A stretch of DNA of 46,167 bases, taken from assembly GCA_964352735.1 (NCBI GenBank), contig CAYGTC010000034.1, positions 1 through 46,167 on the forward strand, in the 5' to 3' direction. Origin of the DNA: NORP309 sp964352735 (lineage in GTDB: Bacteria; Pseudomonadota; Gammaproteobacteria; Xanthomonadales; Marinicellaceae). Both the position numbers and the translations under genes were made by a program. The notes under the pieces are model-generated. The model ran no database searches, was not told where the DNA came from, and was given only the letters and a program-made list of their open reading frames with translations. The first letter of the stretch is position 1, and every line of letters begins with the position of its first letter. Below, piece after piece: positions 1-7,867 of this stretch.

Positions 1-110
1 TTTTCATAAAACCATTCAGGTACAAAGTGTCTTTTTAAAAAAATCTTCTAACTCATTGTTTTTCATAGATAAAATCGATTTTTTTACCGATTTGATGAAA
101 TATTCGGGCT
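1..110 (-). repeat. Partial copy of a dispersed mobile-element-derived repeat
   Basis: Read on the minus strand, this stretch matches the left and middle part of the MITE at 45370-45584 over about 110 bases with few mismatches. Shared blocks are the core ending in ATTTCATCAAATCGGTAAAA, the ATCGATTTTATCTATG block and the TACCTGAATGGTTTTATGAA block. It runs off the left edge of the window. The terminal inverted repeat expected beyond position 110 is absent, so this is either a truncated copy or a related element with a different end. Confidence 0.7.
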
Positions 111-199
111 AAACATGACCAATGATGTTGTTAGGTATGATGTTTTGACATGTCCATCATAATATCGCGAGTATTATTGCATTTCTACTGATGTTGACC

Positions 200-208
200 T
201 GATATAAT
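200..208 (+). promoter_or_regulatory. Extended -10 promoter element upstream of nth
   Basis: TGATATAAT is a perfect extended -10 (TGnTATAAT). It lies 47 bases upstream of the nth start, and no competing gene lies between. The -35 region is poor, as is common with extended -10 promoters. Confidence 0.45.
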
Positions 209-255
209 TACTGAAGAGGTGTATAATTTTTATAGGTAACAATGCAGTAAAATTT

Positions 256-909
256 ATGCTTAAACAGCAACGCGCCGATCACATCAGAGCACGCCTTTTT
301 GAACTCTACCCAGAACCAGGTATACCACTGGATCACATTGACCCTTACACATTGTTGATAGCGGTACTTTTGTCTGCTCAATGCACCGATGAGCGGGTCA
401 ATAAAATAACACCGGGGTTATTCGCACTGGCAGATAATCCCCACGACATGATTCAGTTACCAGTTGATAAAATTCGTCAAGTGATTAAACCTTGTGGCTT
501 GTCACCGCGCAAATCCCAAGCGATTTCAACACTGTCACACATGCTCATAGATGAACATAATGGTAAAGTCCCTCAAGATTTTGAAGCTTTAGAACGTTTG
601 CCTGGTGTTGGCCACAAAACCGCATCGGTGGTCATGTCTCAAGCCTTTGGGGTACCGGCTTTTGCTGTCGACACCCACATTCATCGGCTCGCACAACGCT
701 GGGGATTGACCAAAGGCAAAAACGTCACACAAACCGAAAAAGACTTGAAAAAATTGTTCCCAAAATCGACATGGAACGACCTACATTTACAAATCATTTA
801 TTATGGTCGAGAGTATTGTTCAGCCCGTAGCTGTTATGGATTGACTTGTGAAATTTGTCGTCATTGTTATCCCAATCGCGTCAATAAAGTCATCACCAAT
901 AAAGCATGA
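256..909 (+). CDS. nth: Endonuclease III (DNA glycosylase/AP lyase)
   Basis: Base-excision repair enzyme that removes oxidised pyrimidines and cleaves the abasic site. The protein has 217 residues, close to the usual 211. The helix-hairpin-helix LPGVGHKTA (about 115-123) carries the catalytic Lys121, and VDTHIHR carries the catalytic Asp139. The C-terminal cysteines are at 188, 193, 198, 201 and 204. The usual iron-sulfur spacing is C-x6-C-x2-C-x5-C, but here the second ligand position holds Gly195, with extra cysteines at 193 and 201, so the cluster may be ligated differently. The gene is alone on its strand and converges on the MFS gene with only 3 bases between stops. The ATG at 256 is the first possible start and gives the expected N-terminus. 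Confidence 0.95.
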   Translation: MLKQQRADHIRARLFELYPEPGIPLDHIDPYTLLIAVLLSAQCTDERVNKITPGLFALADNPHDMIQLPVDKIRQVIKPCGLSPRKSQAISTLSHMLIDEHNGKVPQDFEALERLPGVGHKTASVVMSQAFGVPAFAVDTHIHRLAQRWGLTKGKNVTQTEKDLKKLFPKSTWNDLHLQIIYYGREYCSARSCYGLTCEICRHCYPNRVNKVITNKA

Positions 910-912
910 CCA

Positions 913-2088
913 TTATTCGCGCTTCATAAAAGATAAACACAGCACGCCGATGACCATGATGGCTGTTACCAAATAAATAGCCATACTGAAATCTCCACTG
1001 TGCTCGGTAATCACACCAGTCATGATAGGAGAAATGATTTGTGCCAAACAATAACCCAGTGTCAACTGGGCCATGATTTGCGTACTGCGATGCCCATATT
1101 TATTACCAATAATACTTAACACCAGTGAAACAATGCCCATGAATGAAAAACCAAAGATTAAAGCACTGAGTATCACTGCGGTATAATTATCGTAAAACAC
1201 CATCAACAAGTTACTGATCATATTCAATACAAATGCTGCGCGTATGGCATTGAGAAATCCAATTTTGCGGCCAATCTTCTGCCAAACAAATGGCGCAGGT
1301 GTAGCAGCTAAGCCCACCATCACCCACATCAAAGTACCTTGACCAACCAAAGGTATATACTCTGTCATCAACGAAGTAAAAGTCACGTTCGCTGTATTAC
1401 TGAATCCAGCACAAACATAAGCCATGGTTAACAACACCAACCATTTTTTGGATGGTTCGTTACTTCGGTCCACTTTTTTGTGTGCAGCGATGTCATATTT
1501 ATCTGGCAATGGCATCAAAACGTAAGCCGGTATGGTAAAGACCATACCAAAACCAGCCAAAGCCAGCCATTGCAAACGCCAACTCAAATTCATAATTTCT
1601 AAAACCGTCAACTCAACCACCAAAGCACTGAGAATGATACCAAGGCCAGCCCCGGCAAAATGTATATTCATATGCTTTTTATGGCCATTGTTTAATAACC
1701 ATTTAAATACCAAACCAGTGCCAAGCATAAAACCCAAAGCCGTTGAAATACCGGCAAAAAATCGACTGATGTACCAAATCAAAGTATTGTCATGAGCGGC
1801 CATTATAGCTGTGGTAAACACCGATAAAAACAAACCATAACGGTAAAAAAAGTCTTTTAAACGCAAATCTCGCATCAACCAAACCATAAACAAGCCAGTC
1901 AGATAACCCATATAATTCCAGCCTGCTAACCAACCAGCCAGGCTTTCTGAAACACCCAATTGTGTTTGCAAATGAGGGATCATGGGTGTGAAGGAATAAC
2001 GGGCAAACCCCATGGTGGCGATCAAAGCGCAGATACCGGCGGTGAGGATACCGAATTTATTCGGACGTGTGGTGATAAAATTTTGCAT
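913..2088 (-). CDS. MFS transporter, YbfB/YjiJ-like family
   Basis: An integral membrane carrier of 391 residues with about 12 hydrophobic segments. The N-terminal half has the GFARYSFTPMIPHL and LAGWLAGWNYMGYLTG stretches typical of the YbfB/YjiJ branch of the major facilitator superfamily. The substrate cannot be read from sequence. It is the last gene of the minus-strand run cyoABCD-SCO-MFS, only 5 bases after the SCO stop, so it is probably cotranscribed with the oxidase genes. A role in metal or small-molecule transport tied to oxidase assembly is possible but is only inference from position. Confidence 0.8.
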   Translation of the reverse strand: MQNFITTRPNKFGILTAGICALIATMGFARYSFTPMIPHLQTQLGVSESLAGWLAGWNYMGYLTGLFMVWLMRDLRLKDFFYRYGLFLSVFTTAIMAAHDNTLIWYISRFFAGISTALGFMLGTGLVFKWLLNNGHKKHMNIHFAGAGLGIILSALVVELTVLEIMNLSWRLQWLALAGFGMVFTIPAYVLMPLPDKYDIAAHKKVDRSNEPSKKWLVLLTMAYVCAGFSNTANVTFTSLMTEYIPLVGQGTLMWVMVGLAATPAPFVWQKIGRKIGFLNAIRAAFVLNMISNLLMVFYDNYTAVILSALIFGFSFMGIVSLVLSIIGNKYGHRSTQIMAQLTLGYCLAQIISPIMTGVITEHSGDFSMAIYLVTAIMVIGVLCLSFMKRE

Positions 2089-2093
2089 TGAAC

Positions 2094-2711
2094 TTATCCT
2101 TGATAATTTTGTTGATAAAGCAATTCAATTCTTGCAGCCAATTCATTGATGGTTGTGCTGTGTCTCATGGCATCAACCAATTGACCGTTTGTATCAATCA
2201 AATAATACCGAGAAGAATGCCTCACTTCATAATCGTCTTCATCTTCAGATGAATTAACACTGTAATACGCAGCATACTGTTGTGTTATCTGGTCGAGTAC
2301 TGTGCTTTCAGCAGTTGCACCGACAAAAGCAGGATTGTAATGTCCAGCGAACTTAGCCAATGCAGAAGTATCATCCCTATCCGGATCGACACTGATTAAT
2401 ATAACCTGCGTTTTTTCTTGGATGTTTTGTGGCAACTTTTTCAATGCTGACTTAATCGTCATCATTGATGTTGGGCACACATCTGGACAATTCAGAAAAC
2501 CAAAATACAAGACCACAATTTTATCGCGAAAATCTGATAAAGACACAAGGCCATTAACCGTTTCTACTGTAAAATCCCCACCGAGTTCGCTGAATTTTGT
2601 CGGTCCCGAACTACCGAATTTTTTCGTTGTGGTAAACATAAATATGCCAATGACCACAAAGGCCATCATCATGAAAATTAGCAATGCTTTTTTAAGTGTT
2701 GTTGGACTCAT
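2094..2711 (-). CDS. SCO1/SenC family copper chaperone
   Basis: A membrane-anchored, thioredoxin-fold copper protein that delivers copper to haem-copper oxidases or acts as a thiol reductase. The 205 residues begin with one N-terminal transmembrane segment (about 8-27). The copper motif CPDVCP (CxxxC) follows YFGFLN, and the downstream conserved histidine lies in RHSSRYYLID. It starts 1 base after the cyoD stop. The partner oxidase is a quinol type whose subunit II lacks CuA ligands, so if the protein serves this oxidase the likely target is CuB. That is inference; it may also serve another oxidase elsewhere in the genome. Confidence 0.9.
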   Translation of the reverse strand: MSPTTLKKALLIFMMMAFVVIGIFMFTTTKKFGSSGPTKFSELGGDFTVETVNGLVSLSDFRDKIVVLYFGFLNCPDVCPTSMMTIKSALKKLPQNIQEKTQVILISVDPDRDDTSALAKFAGHYNPAFVGATAESTVLDQITQQYAAYYSVNSSEDEDDYEVRHSSRYYLIDTNGQLVDAMRHSTTINELAARIELLYQQNYQG

Positions 2712-2712
2712 T

Positions 2713-3057
2713 TTAATGCCCCATTAACATGTTATGGTTTAAATGCTGCATGATCCATATTGAACCCAGCACCACAATTATAGTGATGAGTAAAATAAAG
2801 ACCGCCGAAGTGGTGTTCCACATTTGTTCAGATGAAGTGTTCATGTGTAAAAAGAACACCAATTGCACAAATATTTGTGCCACTGCACACAATAAAATAA
2901 TACCCAATGTTAAGGGTTGTGCTAAAGAACCACTCATCACCAATCCAAACGGTATTAAAGTTAATACTATCGACAAAATCAGTCCAATCACATATTCTTT
3001 GATGCTGCCATGGGCTGCACCACCGTGACCATGTTGTTGATCAATATTACGAGTCAT
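2713..3057 (-). CDS. cyoD: Cytochrome bo3 ubiquinol oxidase subunit IV
   Basis: Small membrane subunit of the proton-pumping quinol oxidase. Starting at the ATG at 3057 gives 114 residues, matching the usual 109-115. A longer frame upstream would lie inside cyoC and has no family support. A His/Gly-rich N-terminus (DQQHGHGGAAHGS) precedes three hydrophobic helices, with QIFVQLVFFLHMNTSSEQMWN in helices 2-3 typical of CyoD. The start overlaps the cyoC stop by one base (TGATG), indicating translational coupling. Confidence 0.93.
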   Translation of the reverse strand: MTRNIDQQHGHGGAAHGSIKEYVIGLILSIVLTLIPFGLVMSGSLAQPLTLGIILLCAVAQIFVQLVFFLHMNTSSEQMWNTTSAVFILLITIIVVLGSIWIMQHLNHNMLMGH

Positions 3058-3692
3058 CACATCACTCCCATTAAATAAACCACACTGAAAACACAAATCC
3101 AGATCACATCCAAAAAGTGCCAAAACAAACTCAAGCATGACAGACGCACCCTGTTGTCCTCGCTTAAACCATCACGTTTAAAGTGCGCAAACAACACCAA
3201 CATCCACAATAATCCACCTAACACATGCAAACCATGGGTTCCAATCAAGGCATAAAATGCCGACCAATATCCACTGCTTTGTGGTATCGCACCTTGCTGA
3301 CTAAAATGCATGAATTCATAAATTTCCATGGCCAGAAAACCAGCACCCAAAGCACATGTGATGATTAACCATCTAACCGTTGTTTTCACATCATTACGCT
3401 GCGCACCGAGCATGGCCATACCAAAAGTAAAACTGCTGAACAAAAGTAAAGCTGTTTCTACCAATACAAACTTCAAATCAAAAAGATCCTTAGGCATCAA
3501 ACCCTCAGCAAAACTGCTATTCAGCACGGCATAAGTGGCAAAAAGTGTCGCAAAAAGGATCACATCACTCATGATGTATATCCAAAATCCAAGCATCACA
3601 TCACCACCATAGTCATGGTGGTCGTGATGCTCATCACCGTGAACCACATCATGATTGTGATCCATGAGTGCATTATCGACTGTATCAGTCAT
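3057..3692 (-). CDS. cyoC: Cytochrome bo3 ubiquinol oxidase subunit III
   Basis: A 211-residue haem-copper oxidase subunit III. The N-terminus is strikingly rich in His and Asp (DHNHDVVHGDEHHDHHDY). Five predicted helices follow, with the subunit III signatures GFWIYIMSDVILFATLFATYAVL and GTHGLHVLGGLLWM. The His-rich tail could bind metal, but such tails also occur in other CyoC proteins. It lies between cyoB (20-base gap) and cyoD (one-base overlap) in the standard cyo order. Confidence 0.95.
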   Translation of the reverse strand: MTDTVDNALMDHNHDVVHGDEHHDHHDYGGDVMLGFWIYIMSDVILFATLFATYAVLNSSFAEGLMPKDLFDLKFVLVETALLLFSSFTFGMAMLGAQRNDVKTTVRWLIITCALGAGFLAMEIYEFMHFSQQGAIPQSSGYWSAFYALIGTHGLHVLGGLLWMLVLFAHFKRDGLSEDNRVRLSCLSLFWHFLDVIWICVFSVVYLMGVM

Positions 3693-3712
3693 GTCTTTTC
3701 TCCAATCTATTG

Positions 3713-5773
3713 TTAAAGGGCAACACTGAGGTTGGTGTGTTTTTGATCATCTGTGCTGTCATGATCTTTATGTTGATAATGCGCTTGTTCGATCATCTCT
3801 ACTTGTTCAACTGGCACATAATAATCCTTAATGCGCACAAATGAATAGCTAATCCAAGCACCCAGCATACCCACTGTAGTCACAGTCGCCAACCACCAAA
3901 TGTGCCAAATCATAGCAAATCCAAACACAAATGAAAGACCCGCAATGACTGCACCAGCCCAGGTATTTTTAGGCATATGGATTTTGTGGTATTTTTCTTG
4001 CAGCTTTGGCGCCTCACCGCGTTGCTTCATGTCATGAAAGGCATCTAATTCATGCACTTGTGGTATTTTCGCAAAATTATAAAATGGTGGCGGTGATGAA
4101 GTGGCCCATTCTAAAGTGCGGCCTTGCCATGGATCACCAGTAACATCACGGTTTTTATGTCGATCACGAATACTGGCAAAGATTTGGTAAAACTGTACTC
4201 CAATGCCCATCAGAATAACCAATGCCCCTGCTCCAGCAATCAATAACCATATGTTCCACTCAGGATTATCGTAATAACTGATACGCCGGGTCATGCCCAT
4301 AAAACCCAATACATACAATGGCATAAATGCCATAAAGAACCCAACTGTCCACAACACACAAGCCCATTTACCAAGTTTTTCGTTCAATTTAAAACCAGTG
4401 GCCTTGGGAAACCAGTATGAAAAACCAGCAAAATAACCAAACAAAGCACCACCAATGATGACATTATGAAAATGCGCCACTAAAAAAACACTGTTGTGTA
4501 AAACGAAGTTGGCCGCAGGAATTGCCAACATTACACCTGTCATGCCGCCAATGGCAAACACCAAGAAAAACGCCATGGTCCACCACATCGGAGAATCAAA
4601 ATGCACCCGACCTTTATACATGGTGAATATCCAGTTAAACAGTTTTACCCCAGTTGGTATGGAAATAATCATGGTGGCAATGCCAAAGAAAGCATTGACA
4701 CTGGCACCAGCACCCATGGTGAAAAAATGATGTAACCAGACAACAAAAGACAGTAACATAATGCACACGGTAGCCCATACTAACGAGGTATATCCAAACA
4801 ATTTCTTGCGAGAAAATGTTGCTGTGATTTCTGAGAAAATACCAAAAGCTGGCAAAACCAAAATATACACTTCTGGGTGGCCCCAAGCCCAAATCAAGTT
4901 AACATACATCATTTGATTACCGCCCAAGTCATTGGTAAAGAAGTTGGTACCGATATATCGATCTAATGTCAATAAGGTTAAGGTCACAGTAAGAATTGGG
5001 AATGCCAAAATTATCAAAGCATTGGCACTGAGAGTGGTCCAAGTAAACACCGGCATTTTCATGAGGGTCATGCCCGGAGCACGCATTCTTAAGATTGTTA
5101 CAAAAAGATTAACGCCACTTAAGAGTGTCCCTATGCCACTGATCTGCAGTGACCACAACCAATAATCGACACCAACCCATGGGCTGTATTCAAGCCCTGA
5201 TAATGGCGGATAAGCCAACCACCCTGTGGCTGCAAACTCACCAACATACAGTGAAACATTAACCAACATGGCGCCAGCGACAAATAACCAAAAACTCAAT
5301 GAATTCAAAAATGGGAATGCCACATCACGTGCACCAATTTGCAACGGCATGATTAAATTCATGAGACCGGTCACAAAAGGCATCGCCACAAAGAAAATCA
5401 TGATAACCCCATGTGCCGTGAATATCTGATCGTAATGTTCGGGTGGTAAATATCCCAATCCTTCAGCTTCAGCAACCGCCATGGCTTGTTGTGTACGCAT
5501 CAACAATGCATCTGAGAACCCTCTGATCAACATGATAAAAGCCACAATAATATACATAATACCAATCTTCTTATGATCAACAGTGTTAATCCATTCATCC
5601 CACAAATAGCGCAACTTGCCATAATAAATAATGGCGCCGACTACAGCGGCTCCAATCATTACCGCCACCAATAAAGTGGTCAAGATGATCGGGTCATAAA
5701 AAGCAAATGAATCTAGAGTAAGTTTTCCAAAAATTGGATCAGGATCAGTAATGATGGTCGCTTTATTTGCCAT
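3713..5773 (-). CDS. cyoB: Cytochrome bo3 ubiquinol oxidase subunit I
   Basis: Catalytic subunit that oxidises ubiquinol and reduces oxygen while pumping protons. The 686 residues are slightly longer than the usual 663. All key residues are visible: the quinol-site Arg and Asp in RGFSDA and His/Gln in EHYDQ, haem b His in AHGVIMIFF, CuB His and cross-linked Tyr in GHPEVYILVLP, the CuB pair in LHHFFTMG, and haem o3/b histidines in LVAHFHNVIIGG. It overlaps the end of cyoA by 11 bases. No cyoE (haem O synthase) follows cyoD here, so haem O must come from a gene elsewhere. Confidence 0.98.
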   Translation of the reverse strand: MANKATIITDPDPIFGKLTLDSFAFYDPIILTTLLVAVMIGAAVVGAIIYYGKLRYLWDEWINTVDHKKIGIMYIIVAFIMLIRGFSDALLMRTQQAMAVAEAEGLGYLPPEHYDQIFTAHGVIMIFFVAMPFVTGLMNLIMPLQIGARDVAFPFLNSLSFWLFVAGAMLVNVSLYVGEFAATGWLAYPPLSGLEYSPWVGVDYWLWSLQISGIGTLLSGVNLFVTILRMRAPGMTLMKMPVFTWTTLSANALIILAFPILTVTLTLLTLDRYIGTNFFTNDLGGNQMMYVNLIWAWGHPEVYILVLPAFGIFSEITATFSRKKLFGYTSLVWATVCIMLLSFVVWLHHFFTMGAGASVNAFFGIATMIISIPTGVKLFNWIFTMYKGRVHFDSPMWWTMAFFLVFAIGGMTGVMLAIPAANFVLHNSVFLVAHFHNVIIGGALFGYFAGFSYWFPKATGFKLNEKLGKWACVLWTVGFFMAFMPLYVLGFMGMTRRISYYDNPEWNIWLLIAGAGALVILMGIGVQFYQIFASIRDRHKNRDVTGDPWQGRTLEWATSSPPPFYNFAKIPQVHELDAFHDMKQRGEAPKLQEKYHKIHMPKNTWAGAVIAGLSFVFGFAMIWHIWWLATVTTVGMLGAWISYSFVRIKDYYVPVEQVEMIEQAHYQHKDHDSTDDQKHTNLSVAL

Positions 5774-6638
5774 TTTGCACTCCCGTATAGTGTTCTATAA
5801 TGTGGTTAAATTTAAGCGGATTAACAAAAGAAAAGTATTCAACTGGATGGTCTTTGCTTTTGTCTTTTAATTGTTCATAACGTGTATCTGTTAATACTTC
5901 TGGAACAGATTTCACTTGCTCAATCCATTGAGTAAAATCAGATTCATTCAATGCATGCGCTTTAAACTTCATCCCAGAAAAGCCAAAGCCACTGTAATTT
6001 GCAGACATGCCTCTATAAACGCCCTCTTGATCAGCAATCAAGTGTAATTGGTTCTCCATACCGGCCATGGCATAAATCATGCTGCCCAATTGCGGCACAA
6101 AAAAAGCATTCATGACGGTATCTGAAGTAATCAAGAATTCAATCGGCTGGTTCACAGGAATAACCAACTCATTGACTGATGCCACTTCATGCTCGGGATA
6201 AATAAACAACCACTTCCAATCCAATGCCACCACATGTATTCGCATGGTGGGTTTTTCTGAGGCAATGGGTTGTCGTGGGTCCAGTGAAAATGATGTTTTA
6301 TAGGTAATGATGCCTAATACAATAATGATAACAATGGGTATGGACCACACCACAAATTCAACTTTATTGGAGTGTGCCCAGTCTGGTTGATAGTCGTTTT
6401 TGGTATTACTGGCACGATATTTCAAGCCAAAAACAACAGCAATAATGACTGTTGGCACTACAACCAACATCATCACAACAAATGAAAAAATAATCAAATC
6501 TTTTTGCTGACTGGCAATCGGCCCCTTGGGATCGAATAATAAAAAATCACAACCTGTCAATAATAAAGTTGCCAACAATAACAACCCAGTTTTAATGACC
6601 CTGTTAAATTTTATTGGATGAACTGCCTTATTTTTCAT
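5763..6638 (-). CDS. cyoA: Cytochrome bo3 ubiquinol oxidase subunit II
   Basis: A 291-residue lipoprotein subunit. The signal peptide ends in the lipobox LLTG followed by Cys, so it should be lipidated near residue 30. Two transmembrane helices are followed by a periplasmic cupredoxin-like domain with VVALDWKWLFIYPE. The CuA ligand set (CxxxC plus His/Met) is missing, as expected for a quinol rather than cytochrome c oxidase. It is the first gene of the operon; its upstream region carries two -10 boxes and two CTGAAA palindromes. Confidence 0.96.
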   Translation of the reverse strand: MKNKAVHPIKFNRVIKTGLLLLATLLLTGCDFLLFDPKGPIASQQKDLIIFSFVVMMLVVVPTVIIAVVFGLKYRASNTKNDYQPDWAHSNKVEFVVWSIPIVIIIVLGIITYKTSFSLDPRQPIASEKPTMRIHVVALDWKWLFIYPEHEVASVNELVIPVNQPIEFLITSDTVMNAFFVPQLGSMIYAMAGMENQLHLIADQEGVYRGMSANYSGFGFSGMKFKAHALNESDFTQWIEQVKSVPEVLTDTRYEQLKDKSKDHPVEYFSFVNPLKFNHIIEHYTGVQNGK

Positions 6639-6653
6639 GAATACACTCGCTGT

Positions 6654-6671
6654 GTTTCAGGACACTGAAAC
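6654..6671 (-). promoter_or_regulatory. Palindrome GTTTCAG-N4-CTGAAAC upstream of cyoA
   Basis: An 18-bp inverted repeat with 7-bp arms, 15 bases before the cyoA start. On the minus strand it sits 6 bases downstream of a second TATAAT box (complement of 6678-6683). It shares its CTGAAA half-sites with the palindrome at 6704-6725. It is probably an operator, but the regulator is unknown. Confidence 0.5.
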
Positions 6672-6703
6672 AATTAAATTATAAATTAAACTGAATATTC
6701 TGT

Positions 6704-6725
6704 AATTTCAGTAATTACTGAAATT
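6704..6725 (-). promoter_or_regulatory. Perfect 22-bp palindrome (TTTCAG-N6-CTGAAA) in the cyo promoter
   Basis: A perfect 22-bp inverted repeat centred between 6714 and 6715, with TTTCAG/CTGAAA half-sites. It begins 7 bases downstream of the main -10 box on the minus strand, overlapping the expected transcription start, which is the usual position for a repressor operator. Confidence 0.55.
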
Positions 6726-6732
6726 TGTGTAA

Positions 6733-6760
6733 ATTATAGTGCCGAATCTATTTATTTCAA
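6733..6760 (-). promoter_or_regulatory. Predicted sigma70-type promoter of the cyo operon
   Basis: On the minus strand TTGAAA (6755-6760) and TATAAT (6733-6738) are separated by 16 bases, about 95 bases before cyoA. The -10 is perfect and the -35 matches four of six consensus bases. Confidence 0.55.
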
Positions 6761-6933
6761 GAAAATTCAAAAAAACAAGACCAAATAAACGAATTTACTC
6801 GACGATAGATGCCAATAATAAACAGATGAAAACCCAAAATTTATAAGGACTGATTGATGACTGTTAAAATGAAGAATTTCTTGCCGGAGCATTTCATCAT
6901 CAAATGGACTTTAGGGGTAAAATCCATTTTGTA

Positions 6934-6956
6934 CGATTTGATGAAATATTAGGGCT
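6934..6956 (-). repeat. Core of the dispersed repeat at the 3' end of the binding-protein gene
   Basis: Read on the minus strand, AGCCCTAATATTTCATCAAA followed by TCG is the same core as at 88-110 and 45387-45409, with one or two mismatches. Similarity fades beyond it. The last codons and TAA stop of the FhuD-like gene (stop at 6949-6951) lie inside this repeat, so a past insertion may have supplied the present C-terminus. Confidence 0.5.
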
Positions 6957-7866
6957 GGTTTAATATTTGAGAAGGATAATGCTTTAAAGCTTTGACCATG
7001 TTTTCAGCCAAATACAATAAAGATTGTGCACCACCATATAGTGATGTCATGCTCATTGGTAATAAACACGATTGTTCAGCGGCTTGTGTTTTTTGCCAGG
7101 ATGTGGACATTAAAGGGTCAAAACCTGTAAACGACACATATAAAAAACACCCATCAACGGAAGACAGCTCTGAGACAGCTATTTTATGCACACCAAATTC
7201 AGTTGGTTGTTTGACAACCGCCAACTCTAAACCCAATGCTCGCAAAGCATAATGTGGCATAGAGTTTTGACTGAACAACCAAGCATCTGTTTCATTATCT
7301 ATCACCAGAACATTAATCTTAGGTGCAGAATTATTTGGCCATTTCTGAACCAATGAATCAGCCATAACAGCTAGAGATTTTTCACGAGCATCAATGATGT
7401 TCTGTGCCTGTTGATTTTTATTAAACAATTTGGCCAGCTCAAGCAACCGCTCATCAGCTTTTTCAGCATTGTGGTAACGACGTGAAAAATTCTTAAAATA
7501 AACCACCGTTGTGATATTGGATAAAGTGCGAATCAAAGGCCGTTGCGAATAACCGACCACAATAAGATCAGGTTTTAATGATTTGATCAGTGCAATCTTG
7601 GGTGCCATTCGAGAACCCACATCGACAACATCATCGGGCAAAACAGGCTTTATGATGCGGTTTTGATAACCCTCAGTATCTGCCATTCCAACTGGATGAA
7701 TGCCTAGAGAAAGCAATTGTTCAGCCAATGTCCAGTTCAACACCACTACGCGCTTTGGGATTTCACGGAACTTGATTTTACCGTTGGAATCCGTGATTTC
7801 TATTATTTCAGCTGGGACAACATGTGTTATCAACAGCAACAAAATAAAAGAGAGACGCTTCACCAC
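6949..7866 (-). CDS. FhuD/FecB-like periplasmic iron-complex (siderophore) binding protein
   Basis: The 305 residues have an N-terminal signal peptide (KRLSFILLLLITHVVPA) followed by a type III periplasmic binding fold. IPKRVVVLNWTLAEQLLSLGIHPVGMADTEGY resembles FhuD-like proteins, and LKPDLIVVGYSQRP is the second family signature. It should capture an iron-siderophore or similar chelate in the periplasm for an ABC importer, but no permease or ATPase gene is adjacent. The start is GTG (a second GTG follows at once), 1 base after the stop of the regulator, so the two are cotranscribed. The extreme C-terminus lies in a dispersed repeat and may be altered. Cobalamin binding cannot be excluded. 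Confidence 0.82.
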   Translation of the reverse strand: MVKRLSFILLLLITHVVPAEIIEITDSNGKIKFREIPKRVVVLNWTLAEQLLSLGIHPVGMADTEGYQNRIIKPVLPDDVVDVGSRMAPKIALIKSLKPDLIVVGYSQRPLIRTLSNITTVVYFKNFSRRYHNAEKADERLLELAKLFNKNQQAQNIIDAREKSLAVMADSLVQKWPNNSAPKINVLVIDNETDAWLFSQNSMPHYALRALGLELAVVKQPTEFGVHKIAVSELSSVDGCFLYVSFTGFDPLMSTSWQKTQAAEQSCLLPMSMTSLYGGAQSLLYLAENMVKALKHYPSQILNQP

Positions 7867-7867
7867 C

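Noticed and set aside
3058..3138. Longer N-terminus for CyoD
   Set aside because: The extra residues are read out of frame from cyoC; CyoD length and the TGATG junction favour the start at 3057.
4635..4892. Overlapping frame inside cyoB
   Set aside because: It is an alternate-frame shadow of a highly conserved gene, with no start signal or family resemblance.
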